Below, piece after piece: positions 7,252 to 15,656 of a stretch of DNA of 23,375 nt (position 1 is its first letter; each line of letters starts with the position of its first letter). The stretch is from Chthoniobacter flavus (GTDB taxonomy: Bacteria; Verrucomicrobiota; Verrucomicrobiia; Chthoniobacterales; Terrimicrobiaceae), in NCBI GenBank assembly GCA_945863785.1, contig CAMBAQ010000007.1, positions 1 to 23,375 on the forward strand, given 5' to 3'. A program made the translations under genes and the position numbers. Under the pieces are notes generated by a model that worked only from the letters and a program-made list of their open reading frames with translations, had not been told where the DNA came from and searched no databases.

Positions 7252-8868
7252 ATGAAAACCAACTACATTATTTGTATTCTTGCTGCGGTCACCACGAGTA
7301 TCGTTGTTGCTCAGGACGGAGCCCCTACCGACCCCGCCGCTGAGGCTGTTCGACTCTCCAATAATGGTCAGCACGCGGAATCTATCGAATGCCTGCAAAA
7401 CGCCCTGCTTGGGGATCCTGGGAATGAAAATTTAAAATTCCGGCTGGCGGGAGAATTGGTTTTTGACCATCGCTCCAATGAGGCGCGGGCTTGCTTGCAG
7501 GAGTTGAGTCGCTCGTGGAATGCCGACATGGCGTCCATGGCGGCGACCAGTCTTTCTGCTCTGGACCGCTTCGAGGAGGAGGAAAAAAAAGCACGCGCCC
7601 ACCCGTCAACCCCAGAAGTGCTACGCCAGCAGGCGGAATATCGGGTCCGGAAGGAACGTCTCGATCGCCAGCAAAAAGTCTTTGAACTCATCCAAGCTAA
7701 AAGGGATGACGAGGCAGTACTTCAGATCGATGAGTTGCAAATATTGGGTGAAGCCAACACCGCAATGCTCCTAGAGAAGTCCTACGCTTTCGCCCGACTC
7801 GCTCGAAATGACGAGGCCGTGAATGTTCTTCAAGGAATCCCTGCTGAAGACGATCCCGATGGTCAGGTCCGACTTGCTCTCGCCGGTTTGTTATCCCGCG
7901 ACGGTCGCACAACGGAGGCTGTCAAAATCTGGAGGGACATCCGGAATTCTGGCGGTGACTCAGCCGCAAGCCGAACGGCCGCACAGGAGATGAGCGTGCT
8001 CGCTCCTGCCTACAATACGGATTGCTGGTCTTGGGGTGAACTCGATCTCTATGGAACCTATCTTTCTCGATACAAAATCGGCGTTGCTGCCGGCCGAATC
8101 CGAGAGGGAACATTTGTGCCCGGAGCGCGTTGGATCGAGCCGTTCATCCAGGGTGATTTTAGCCTAGATTCGAGTTCCTCGGCGGCGCAGGGCATTTCCA
8201 CCATCTACAACGAAAATCTGGCCGGTTTTCATGCGGGCGTTCGGGTTCGCCCCTTCGCAGCCCAATCGTTTGTCCTTTACGTGCTAGGCGGTGCCCAAAA
8301 AGATCTTCGCGGGACTACCCAGCGCCATGCCAAATGGTTTTCGGAACTCATCGCCGGAGTTAATGGCTACTGGGCTTGGGGGCCGGGCAAGGAATGGGCG
8401 GCGAGCGATCTGGAGGCCGAGTCCCCGGGTGGAATGGGATCTCTGAATGAAGGTAAGGTTTTCAATTCTTGGTCGCCAAGGGGATGGTTGCCCGTCCGTG
8501 GAAGGTTTGATTGGTTTGTCGAAGCCGGCGGGGACGCGGCTTACTACACTCGTCTCCCGGACGGGATTGCCTACCTGCAATCGCGCCAGGGTATCCGCTT
8601 TCTTCAATGCGGCAAAGCGGCGGCCTTGGACGCCTACGGACTTCAAAACCTCACGATGGATACGAGGGGGAATTACTACGACAACTACTTTGAAGCTGGG
8701 CCAGGCGTCCGCTTGATCACTTCTCCTGTCGGGGCCGCTGTCTTCACGACGAGCGTCGACTATCTCCTCGGATCTTATCTGGGCCGGAACTTCGCTAACT
8801 CACGCGGTGACACTGGAGCTACCTACTCGGATTTCCGCATCACCGCCGCACTCTCACTTCGCTGGTAA
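7252..8868 (+). CDS. NfrA-like TPR plus outer-membrane beta-barrel protein
   Basis: Probable outer-membrane exporter of the polysaccharide made by the next gene. The 538-residue product has a signal peptide (about 1-20, ending VVAQDG), an N-terminal helical half with several TPR-like units (about 28-250, e.g. NNGQHAESIECLQNALLGDP and FARLARNDEAVNVLQGI), and a C-terminal half from about 255 rich in alternating aromatic strands (DLYGTYLSRYKIG, GFHAGVRVRPF, GRFDWFVEAGGDAAYYTRL, NYYDNYFEAGPGVRL), ending in the aromatic tail ALSLRW. TPR scaffold plus barrel is the plan of BcsC, PgaA and NfrA. I favour NfrA because the next gene is NfrB-like and because of the C-terminal pattern. It is much shorter than E. 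coli NfrA (about 990 residues), mostly through a shorter TPR region. It lies 10 bases after the DUF2334 gene and 5 before the glycosyltransferase. Confidence 0.72.
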   Translation: MKTNYIICILAAVTTSIVVAQDGAPTDPAAEAVRLSNNGQHAESIECLQNALLGDPGNENLKFRLAGELVFDHRSNEARACLQELSRSWNADMASMAATSLSALDRFEEEEKKARAHPSTPEVLRQQAEYRVRKERLDRQQKVFELIQAKRDDEAVLQIDELQILGEANTAMLLEKSYAFARLARNDEAVNVLQGIPAEDDPDGQVRLALAGLLSRDGRTTEAVKIWRDIRNSGGDSAASRTAAQEMSVLAPAYNTDCWSWGELDLYGTYLSRYKIGVAAGRIREGTFVPGARWIEPFIQGDFSLDSSSSAAQGISTIYNENLAGFHAGVRVRPFAAQSFVLYVLGGAQKDLRGTTQRHAKWFSELIAGVNGYWAWGPGKEWAASDLEAESPGGMGSLNEGKVFNSWSPRGWLPVRGRFDWFVEAGGDAAYYTRLPDGIAYLQSRQGIRFLQCGKAAALDAYGLQNLTMDTRGNYYDNYFEAGPGVRLITSPVGAAVFTTSVDYLLGSYLGRNFANSRGDTGATYSDFRITAALSLRW

Positions 8869-8873
8869 ATCTC

Positions 8874-11543
8874 ATGGACACTCTTTATTCCGTTTTTCTC
8901 ATTCTGGCATACACCTCGGCCGTTGGATTCCTAGTTTTTGGGATCGATGATGTTTTTTTTGATCTGCAATTCCTGCGCTACCTGAGGAGTAAAAAGGAAA
9001 GCGTTCCGGTCACTCTCACTCAGCTGAAAAATGAGCCCGAGCAATTGATTGCGATCTACATCCCGGCATGGATGGAAGGCGGCATCATCAATCGAATGGC
9101 GGAATATGCCAAAAAGGTTCTCATCTACGATCGATACGAAATCTTTATCGGCGTTTATCCGAATGATGCGGAAACAAACCGATGTGTGGATGAGCTCGTT
9201 CGGAGCTCTCCGCGGATTCACAAAGCCCTGACGCCAAACCCAGGGCCGACATCGAAGGCAGATTGCCTGAATGCGATTTACCAGACCATGCTCAGTCGCG
9301 AGATTCCAGGCAAGCGCGAGTATGCGATCATCGCGCTCCACGACGCTGAAGATGTTCTGCATCCCCTTATTCTCAAGGTCTACAATTATCATGTGCCTCG
9401 GACGTTTGATATGGGGCAGGTGCCGGTTTTTCCGCTCGAGTTGACCCCTTGGCGCTACTGGGTCGGGAATTCCTATATCGACGAATTTTCGGAATGGCAC
9501 ATGAAGGATATGTTCGCTCGTGAAGCGATGGGTGGCATGGTGCCATCCGCTGGAGTTGGTACAGCGTTCTCGCGTGCCGCGATCGATTTCTTAGTAAAAA
9601 AATACGGGGTCGGTCCCTTTCAGATCGGCAGTTTGGCCGAGGATTACATGGTGGGTATGGAGTTGTGTCGTTCGGGATTTCGCACCGGATTCATTGATTA
9701 TCCGGTCGAGCGCGAGGTTTTCCGCCGCGATGAGGCGGGTCGCACGATTTCTAGCCACAAGGTCACCGAACGCGTGGCCGTTCGCGAAAATTTTCCACTC
9801 GCGTTCTTTCAGGCCGTGAAACAAAAAGCCCGTTGGATCGTGGGAACGGCGTTTCAGGGTTGGGAGCATGGGGGATGGTGGGGGTCGACGGCCGTGCGAT
9901 ACACGTTGCTGAGGGACCGCCGCGCCCCACTCGTGCATTGCATCAATGCGAGTGGTTATTTTGTGATGACTTACGTTATTGCCGAGTTCCTGATCCAGCA
10001 TTCGAGTCTTCGGAATACCATTTTTCTGCGGCCCTTGTTTCAGGAGAATAGTCTTCTTTGGCGTATTGTTTTGGTGGACACGGCGCTGCTTTGTTACCGC
10101 GTCACGCAGAAGGTGTCCTGCGTCTCCGATGCCTATGGTCTTCGCCAAGGGCTTTTCGCAATTCCACGCTACCCAGTCGTCAATTTCATTAATATGAGCG
10201 CTACCATTCGTGCGGGTTGGATTTATATGCAGCATCGGCTTTTTAAAAAGCCGCTGGCATGGACGAAGACAACGCATGTTTTTCCAGGAGTCGCTGAGTT
10301 GCACGAATTCGCAAGCTCGATCGAAGAGTTGCTTGTCGGTGAAGGTCTCGTCAGCAGAGAGGACTTGGATAAAATCCTAGAAAAAAACAAAGGGAGTTCG
10401 GCCCCACGCGCCCTGTTGCAAATGCAGCTCATGGACGAGGAACAGTTCACCTCGGTGTGGGAGCGTTTTTCGGGACTCAAGAGCATTGTTGTCACCCCGG
10501 AGGATGTTCCGTTGGAGGAATTGAACCGCTGGCAAGAGTCGGATGCCGTTCGATTCGGCGGTATGCCCTGTGCGGAGAGTGAGGACGGATCGTCGATATT
10601 CGGATTTGTCGAACCACCTAAGTCGGAAGACCTCGGTGAAATCGCAGTGATCTTTGGTGCCCCCGTGGAGGCGCGACTCATACCGCCGTCGAATTTCACA
10701 TCGCTGCGGAATACTATCTACCCGCGCCGAGTTTTGGTTGGGCAACCGATCAGTCCTCTTGATGGAGTATTCCGATCTTTAAACGATGCTAATCAACGCA
10801 ATGTTCGCGAGTTTCAGATGACCCGTCGGCGGACTCTCTCGGATGCCATGACTCATCTCGGATTCATTCCAGCCGCAGACGTCCGGAGTCTTTACTCGGA
10901 GTCACTTGGTTTTGAGGGGGCAGATTTTTCAAAATTGACCCTCAGTATATCGATCATGAGGACACTTGGGCCCTTGTTTTGCGAGGTTCACGGCCTCCTG
11001 CCCCTAAATGACGGGAGTATCGGTGTGATGAACCCAATCCACCCAGACACAGCAACCCGCATCCAGAACCTGCTCGGTTCAGCGATCCCCTTTCGAGTCG
11101 ATACGCCATCGGCCTTCATGAAAATGTGGCATGATTTCATGGTCCTACAATTCTCGCAGGATTTCCTGATAGAGAATCTCGTAGAATCGAAGGTTCTTTT
11201 ATCTGACCACGCTGCTCGGGTGAAAAAAATGCAGCGCCTCATCGAGGGGCCGGCGGATCGGCTCTTGGTCCAGTTGGGTCTCGTAAACAAAAAACAGCTA
11301 TTTCAAGCCATGCGACAAACTTCGGGACTCGAGGTCGCTCAAGCTGGGGATGCCCCGATAGGCCTAGAGGCGGAGGAATTACTCGCCCCTGGCTTTGCTG
11401 CACGCAGCGGGATCGCCATCCACCAAATCCGAGACACCGGCATCACTTTCCGCCTCGCGAACCTGCCATCTGAAAATGACCTCATCGAGGTCATGGAACG
11501 CTGTGCGGGAATGCCCGTGAGCTTCGAAATCCAATACCCATGA
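8874..11543 (+). CDS. NfrB-like processive glycosyltransferase with MshEN/GspE-N-like C-terminal modules
   Basis: Inner-membrane polysaccharide synthase (889 residues). The N-terminal half is a GT-2 family enzyme: a membrane helix at about 5-24, nucleotide-sugar residues in SKADCLN (127-133), the HDAED metal motif (156-160), the acceptor motif AEDYMVG (255-261), and QKARW (317-321), which matches QxxRW of processive synthases such as cellulose synthase. Further membrane helices lie near 354-376, 393-410 and 430-450. The C-terminal half has three modules resembling the N-terminal domain of GspE/MshE ATPases: 481-535 (IEELLVGEGLVSREDLDKIL), 650-755 (LSDAMTHLGFIPAADVRSLY ... GLLPLNDGSIGVMNP) and 791-889 (RLLVQLGLVNKKQLFQAM). 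MshEN domains bind c-di-GMP in other proteins, and E. coli NfrB, with the same order of domains, is reported to be c-di-GMP dependent. Binding here is inference; the canonical RLGxxL motif is not well kept. The stop overlaps wecB by ATGA. Confidence 0.85.
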   Translation: MDTLYSVFLILAYTSAVGFLVFGIDDVFFDLQFLRYLRSKKESVPVTLTQLKNEPEQLIAIYIPAWMEGGIINRMAEYAKKVLIYDRYEIFIGVYPNDAETNRCVDELVRSSPRIHKALTPNPGPTSKADCLNAIYQTMLSREIPGKREYAIIALHDAEDVLHPLILKVYNYHVPRTFDMGQVPVFPLELTPWRYWVGNSYIDEFSEWHMKDMFAREAMGGMVPSAGVGTAFSRAAIDFLVKKYGVGPFQIGSLAEDYMVGMELCRSGFRTGFIDYPVEREVFRRDEAGRTISSHKVTERVAVRENFPLAFFQAVKQKARWIVGTAFQGWEHGGWWGSTAVRYTLLRDRRAPLVHCINASGYFVMTYVIAEFLIQHSSLRNTIFLRPLFQENSLLWRIVLVDTALLCYRVTQKVSCVSDAYGLRQGLFAIPRYPVVNFINMSATIRAGWIYMQHRLFKKPLAWTKTTHVFPGVAELHEFASSIEELLVGEGLVSREDLDKILEKNKGSSAPRALLQMQLMDEEQFTSVWERFSGLKSIVVTPEDVPLEELNRWQESDAVRFGGMPCAESEDGSSIFGFVEPPKSEDLGEIAVIFGAPVEARLIPPSNFTSLRNTIYPRRVLVGQPISPLDGVFRSLNDANQRNVREFQMTRRRTLSDAMTHLGFIPAADVRSLYSESLGFEGADFSKLTLSISIMRTLGPLFCEVHGLLPLNDGSIGVMNPIHPDTATRIQNLLGSAIPFRVDTPSAFMKMWHDFMVLQFSQDFLIENLVESKVLLSDHAARVKKMQRLIEGPADRLLVQLGLVNKKQLFQAMRQTSGLEVAQAGDAPIGLEAEELLAPGFAARSGIAIHQIRDTGITFRLANLPSENDLIEVMERCAGMPVSFEIQYP

Positions 11544-12733
11544 AAATTCAAAATAATAGAAACCATCTCAAAGATACTGTTGCCGTCATCGTCGGAACGC
11601 GTCCAGAGGCCATCAAACTGGCTCCTGTTATCCAGCAACTTCAAGCCTCCAAGAAATTACAACCGCTCATCATTTCGACCTCGCAACATGGTGATATGGT
11701 CGGCCAGATATTCTCAAACTTCGGCATCACTGCGGATCTCGATCTGGAGGTGATGCGTCCAAGGCAGAAGCTTTGGGATCTGAGTGCGATTTTATCCACC
11801 GAATTGGGGAGACTTTTTAGCACGCGCCAGATCAGCGCTGTATTGGTCCAGGGAGATACGACATCGGCTTTCATCGGGGGTCTTTGTGCCTTCTACAACA
11901 AAATTCCGCTAGGTCACGTTGAGGCGGGACTCCGTTCGCATAACCGATATTCTCCTTTTCCCGAGGAGCTCAATAGAACGATGCTCAGTCGCCTCGCAAG
12001 TTGGCACTTTGCTCCCACTGAGTATACGGCGGAGCTTCTTCGCAAGGAAAACATTCCCGAAAACTCGATTTACGTCTCGGGGAATACGGTGGTCGATGCG
12101 CTGCATTGGATGGTCGATCGACTCAAGCCGCAAAACCTTCCAGGGGGAATGATGGATGGCTCGCGCAAGCTCATCCTAGTCACCTGCCACCGCAGGGAAA
12201 ACCTCGGTCTGCCCATGCGCTCAGTGGCTCTGGCCATTAAGTATATCGCAGAGAGCCATCCCGAGGTGAATATCCTCTTTCCCATGCACCCTAATCCTCT
12301 GGTCCGCGAATCTATTATTCCAATTTTGGCTCATCAGCGGGGTGTTTTTCTCTGCGAGCCATTGAACTACGATGAGTTTCTCGACGTGCTGCAAAAATCG
12401 CACATCGTCCTCTCCGACTCAGGCGGAGTTCAGGAAGAGGCAACAGCTCTTGGGAAACCAGTTTTAGTGCTGCGGCGTGAAACGGAGCGTCCGGAAGGCG
12501 TGGAGGCAGGAACCCTGCGTTTGGTCGGAACCGATGTGCAGGACATCCTGCGCGAAACCGAAAAACTACTCACAAATGAAGACGAATACCTAGCGATGAC
12601 AAAGGGATCCAATATCTACGGCGACGGCCACGCGGCAGAAAAAATCATCCGAATTCTGGAAGATCAACTGAACTCGAACGAATGTTGCTTACCAATCTCA
12701 TCCGATGAAAAGCGCGTTCACTTCGCGCATTGA
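11540..12733 (+). CDS. wecB: UDP-N-acetylglucosamine 2-epimerase (non-hydrolysing)
   Basis: Interconverts UDP-GlcNAc and UDP-ManNAc in the cytoplasm, supplying ManNAc for polymer synthesis. The 397-residue length is normal for WecB/MnaA. Landmarks are VGTRPEAIKLAPV (18-30), QGDTTSA with Asp106, GHVEAGLRS with Glu128, FPEELNR (140-146), the CHRREN block with His217, MHPNP (249-253) and SDSGGVQEEATALGKPVL (292-309), which binds the nucleotide phosphates; these match the residues known for E. coli and Bacillus enzymes. The ATG overlaps the glycosyltransferase stop in ATGA, and the gene sits between that gene and a receiver gene, so the enzyme is dedicated to this operon rather than a stand-alone enterobacterial-antigen gene. 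In E. coli the NfrAB polymer needs WecB, but there the gene is elsewhere. The last ~15 residues (NECCLPISSDEKR...) are outside the fold. Confidence 0.93.
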   Translation: MKIQNNRNHLKDTVAVIVGTRPEAIKLAPVIQQLQASKKLQPLIISTSQHGDMVGQIFSNFGITADLDLEVMRPRQKLWDLSAILSTELGRLFSTRQISAVLVQGDTTSAFIGGLCAFYNKIPLGHVEAGLRSHNRYSPFPEELNRTMLSRLASWHFAPTEYTAELLRKENIPENSIYVSGNTVVDALHWMVDRLKPQNLPGGMMDGSRKLILVTCHRRENLGLPMRSVALAIKYIAESHPEVNILFPMHPNPLVRESIIPILAHQRGVFLCEPLNYDEFLDVLQKSHIVLSDSGGVQEEATALGKPVLVLRRETERPEGVEAGTLRLVGTDVQDILRETEKLLTNEDEYLAMTKGSNIYGDGHAAEKIIRILEDQLNSNECCLPISSDEKRVHFAH

Positions 12734-12735
12734 AA

Positions 12736-13140
12736 ATGATCATGAAACCCATCATCCCCCTTCCACCCATTTTACTTATCGATGATGATCCTCTTGTCAT
12801 CGAGACTCTGCGCGATCTTTGTGAGAGCATGGAGTGTCACCGTCAACTCCACCATCTCGACACCAGTAGCGCGTTCGATGCCGCCGCCGATCCTTCGCTG
12901 GGACTCATCATTTGTGACTATCGCTTCCCGACATCGAGTGGGATTTCCTTTATCGAACAGGTTCGAAAGCGGGGCATCGAAACCCCTGTGCTCTTTATCT
13001 CAGGGACTCCAGATAGTGATGCGGTGTTGAAGGCCGCGAATCTCAAGCGAACGGCATTTCTTTCAAAACCCTTCACCATCTCGCGATTTCGCGAGGCCAT
13101 TTATGGACTTCTTGAGTTAGCCGCGCCCGCTGCTGGTTAA
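12736..13140 (+). CDS. Single-domain response regulator (CheY-like receiver)
   Basis: A stand-alone receiver domain of 134 residues without any output domain. With the ATG at 12736 as residue 1, the acidic pocket is IDDD (16-18), the phosphoacceptor is Asp61 in IICDYRF, the switch residue is in LFISG (Ser89), and the conserved Lys111 lies in LSKPF. All key positions are present, so it can probably be phosphorylated. Starts are ambiguous: a TTG at 12730 overlaps the wecB stop, and ATGs lie at 12736 and 12742. It is the last gene of the operon and likely tunes the machinery by protein contact, or belongs to a phosphorelay whose kinase is elsewhere; that is inference. Its TAA shares bases with the stop of the convergent permease gene. 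Confidence 0.88.
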   Translation: MIMKPIIPLPPILLIDDDPLVIETLRDLCESMECHRQLHHLDTSSAFDAAADPSLGLIICDYRFPTSSGISFIEQVRKRGIETPVLFISGTPDSDAVLKAANLKRTAFLSKPFTISRFREAIYGLLELAAPAAG

Positions 13141-15656
13141 TCGCAACGGATGGCCCGCGCGGGAGGGATTCGTGATGCTCGGCGGGAAGGAATCCAAGCT
13201 GCAAAGAGCGCTGCTGGAATCATCCAAAACGGCGTTGTTAAAAGCACGTCGAGTGGGTAGCGGAGTTCAATCGTCCATCCAAAGAAGGCTTTGTTGATCA
13301 CCCAAGTGAGAATCATGGCCATGCTTGCCCCGCAGACGACTCCGATAACGGAAGCCAGCAGGCCTACCATGGCGGCCTCGTATAAAATCAGGCATTGGAT
13401 TTGACCTTGAGAGGCGCCTTGGGATCGAAGAACGCCGATTTCCCGCTCCCGCTCAAGGACAAGCGTGGTGAGAGAAAGGAAAACGCCCGCAATCGCAACC
13501 ACGACTGCAATCGTCCGAAGAACCGACGTTACGGCAAAAGTTTGGTCAAAAATCTCCAGGACTCTTTGGCGAAGGTCTGCGTTCGTATAAATGGAAAACT
13601 CACCATCATGGCTGAAGGTCCTGCGGAAGTCCGCACCGAGTGCGGCGGTCGCAGACGGGACTTTGAGAGTGATGGAGAGCGAGTGGAGGCGTTCGTCATC
13701 CCAGTATTCTGCAAAATTTGATCTTTCGATCATCACAAGCCCACTATCGCGGGTGAAGTCTTTGATGACCCCGACGACAGTAAATTTAGCTGCGCCCTTA
13801 GGTGAGGAGAGTTCAAGCGTGTCACCGGGTTCCGTCCCATGTCTGGTGGAAAAACTCTCGGAAACAGCAACCATGCCCGTTTTGTGGAATTGATCCCGAG
13901 CACCATCGAGGCCACGGACAAAATCGAATGCACCGCGAGCGTTACCATCAATCACAGCTAGGTTGGCGGTTTTTTCACCCCAAGGAACCGCTATTTCTCG
14001 AAAAGTGGCGAGTTCCTTCACCCGTGGATCGTTGCGAACCCATTCGACAGCGTTGGAGGGAATGAAGCTGGTCAGGCCTGCAATTTCATTTGCTGCCGGG
14101 GCGATGAAAAGATCCGCTACCAGTGTTTGACCAAGCCACGTGATAACACTCGCCCGAAACGAGTGGATCATCACTGAGACACTCACTGTCATAGCCGCAG
14201 CCACGGCGAGCGCGGCAATGGTGACGGCATTCCGATGTAGAGATCGTGCTAAATGTTGACTGGCCAAACGCACAAGCCAGCCCGGACCCTGAACAGCGGA
14301 GCAAAATGCATTTACTGTTAGAGGAACAAGAAGCGAGAAGCCGGCGATGAGCAATCCTACCGCACCAAATCCTAGCAAGCGTCCTCCGCCAGTTAGGGTC
14401 CAATAGGAAATAACGATGGCCAATCCAAGGGCGAAGATTCCGAAAATACCCCAGCGTTTTGATTCGATGGCGAAGGAATCCATCAGGGATCCATTTCGTA
14501 AAACCAGCGCCGGATCGCAGGCAGCGGCTTCCCTTGCTGGTCGCCACGCAGCAAGTAACGAAGAGCCGATGCCGGCTACAAGGGCAAGAGCGATTTGATC
14601 TGGTTCGATGGCGAGGCGCTCAATGGAGATTAGAGCGTAGAGCGAGGAGATAGTCGTGCCCACAGGAGCAGCGAGGAGGGAGGCTAGGGGGCCAGCGATG
14701 GCTATTCCAATGAGAGTCCCCAACAAACCCTCCGTAGCGCCCTCGCCGAGAAACAGCCCCATCACCTCAGTCCGCGTCGCGCCATTGGCTCGGAGGATGC
14801 CGATATCATGTCGGCGGCGCACAACCGAGGCCGAGAGGCTGTTGTAGATCAAAAAAACTCCGACCACCATGGATACAAGGCTGAGCGCCGTGAGGTTGAG
14901 CTGGAAGGCAGCCAGCATCACTTCGGTATCCGAGCCTCGACGTGTCGGTGGGCCGACAGAGGCATCTGGGGGCGCTATTTTGCGGAGTGCGGCGATCACG
15001 GGATCCATTCGAAGGGGATCGGTCACTTGGATCTGAATCGAGGTCAGTCGACCGCGGCGATCGAGGAGTTCTTGGGCCCAGCCGATATCCATCGCTGCCA
15101 TTCTTGGGTCGGCGGAGACTAACGCATCGTCGGTTTTGAGCTCGAAGGAGGGAGTGAGCGTTACGGATTTTCCTGCGGCAAGAGCTCGAAGCGGACCTGA
15201 GGCAAGGCGAGAGGGAGATACCGCAATGCCGTTTGGTTCGCGTAGCCATTTCTCAAGATCAATGGCCGCTCCGTCTGGAGCATGAAGTTCGAAGGCGCGT
15301 AAATTTCCGCCGGTGAAGGGATCGACGCCAAGTACTCGAAGGTAATCGCCGGGCGAGTCCGGCAAAGTCACGACCCCTTCCAATAATGGGGTAGCTGAAG
15401 CGACTCCGGTCGTCGCGGCGACGAGCGGAAAAAGATCCTCTGGCAAATCCCCTCGAATTTCCAAATGGGCACGGCCGGCGACCAATCCGACGGCATTTCG
15501 AAAGCTTTTTAAAGCGCCTCGATTGGCGATCTGGATGGATAAAAAAACCGCGACCCCGATCGCGATGCTGAGAATATTAAGGGATGGGAGAAGCGGGTGC
15601 TTTGCCCATGACCGAATAATCTGTCTCCAAAACAGGCTGCCGAAGCGAGGAGTCAT
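13137..15656 (-). CDS. FtsX-family ABC transporter permease, two FtsX domains
   Basis: Membrane subunit of an ABC system of the MacB/LolE/YbbP type, which moves lipoproteins or lipids, or works mechanically on the envelope. The 839-residue product has a membrane helix at about 25-45 (LNILSIAIGVAVFLSIQIA), a long periplasmic segment, an FtsX unit near 250-400 (SMVVGVFLIYNSL ... RRHDIGILRANGATRTEV), further helices and a second periplasmic segment, then a C-terminal FtsX unit (VVAIAGVFLSLTTL ... EREIGVLRSQGASQGQI) ending at SRRASRIPPARAI. The two EIGVLRxxGA-like loops are coupling segments for an ATPase. No ATPase gene is adjacent on either side, so it must come from elsewhere. The start overlaps the glnD stop in ATGA. 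The stop TAA (13137-13139) overlaps that of the response-regulator gene on the other strand. Confidence 0.88.
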   Translation of the reverse strand: MTPRFGSLFWRQIIRSWAKHPLLPSLNILSIAIGVAVFLSIQIANRGALKSFRNAVGLVAGRAHLEIRGDLPEDLFPLVAATTGVASATPLLEGVVTLPDSPGDYLRVLGVDPFTGGNLRAFELHAPDGAAIDLEKWLREPNGIAVSPSRLASGPLRALAAGKSVTLTPSFELKTDDALVSADPRMAAMDIGWAQELLDRRGRLTSIQIQVTDPLRMDPVIAALRKIAPPDASVGPPTRRGSDTEVMLAAFQLNLTALSLVSMVVGVFLIYNSLSASVVRRRHDIGILRANGATRTEVMGLFLGEGATEGLLGTLIGIAIAGPLASLLAAPVGTTISSLYALISIERLAIEPDQIALALVAGIGSSLLAAWRPAREAAACDPALVLRNGSLMDSFAIESKRWGIFGIFALGLAIVISYWTLTGGGRLLGFGAVGLLIAGFSLLVPLTVNAFCSAVQGPGWLVRLASQHLARSLHRNAVTIAALAVAAAMTVSVSVMIHSFRASVITWLGQTLVADLFIAPAANEIAGLTSFIPSNAVEWVRNDPRVKELATFREIAVPWGEKTANLAVIDGNARGAFDFVRGLDGARDQFHKTGMVAVSESFSTRHGTEPGDTLELSSPKGAAKFTVVGVIKDFTRDSGLVMIERSNFAEYWDDERLHSLSITLKVPSATAALGADFRRTFSHDGEFSIYTNADLRQRVLEIFDQTFAVTSVLRTIAVVVAIAGVFLSLTTLVLEREREIGVLRSQGASQGQIQCLILYEAAMVGLLASVIGVVCGASMAMILTWVINKAFFGWTIELRYPLDVLLTTPFWMIPAALFAAWIPSRRASRIPPARAIRCD

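Noticed and set aside
9591..10304. 237-codon minus-strand open frame
   Set aside because: Antisense to the glycosyltransferase core, where the plus frame has catalytic motifs (AEDYMVG, QKARW).
3670..13140. A cellulose (bcs) operon
   Set aside because: Only a BcsB-like gene is present. There is no BcsA with PilZ, no BcsZ cellulase and no BcsC of normal size; the epimerase and NfrB-like synthase point to another polymer.
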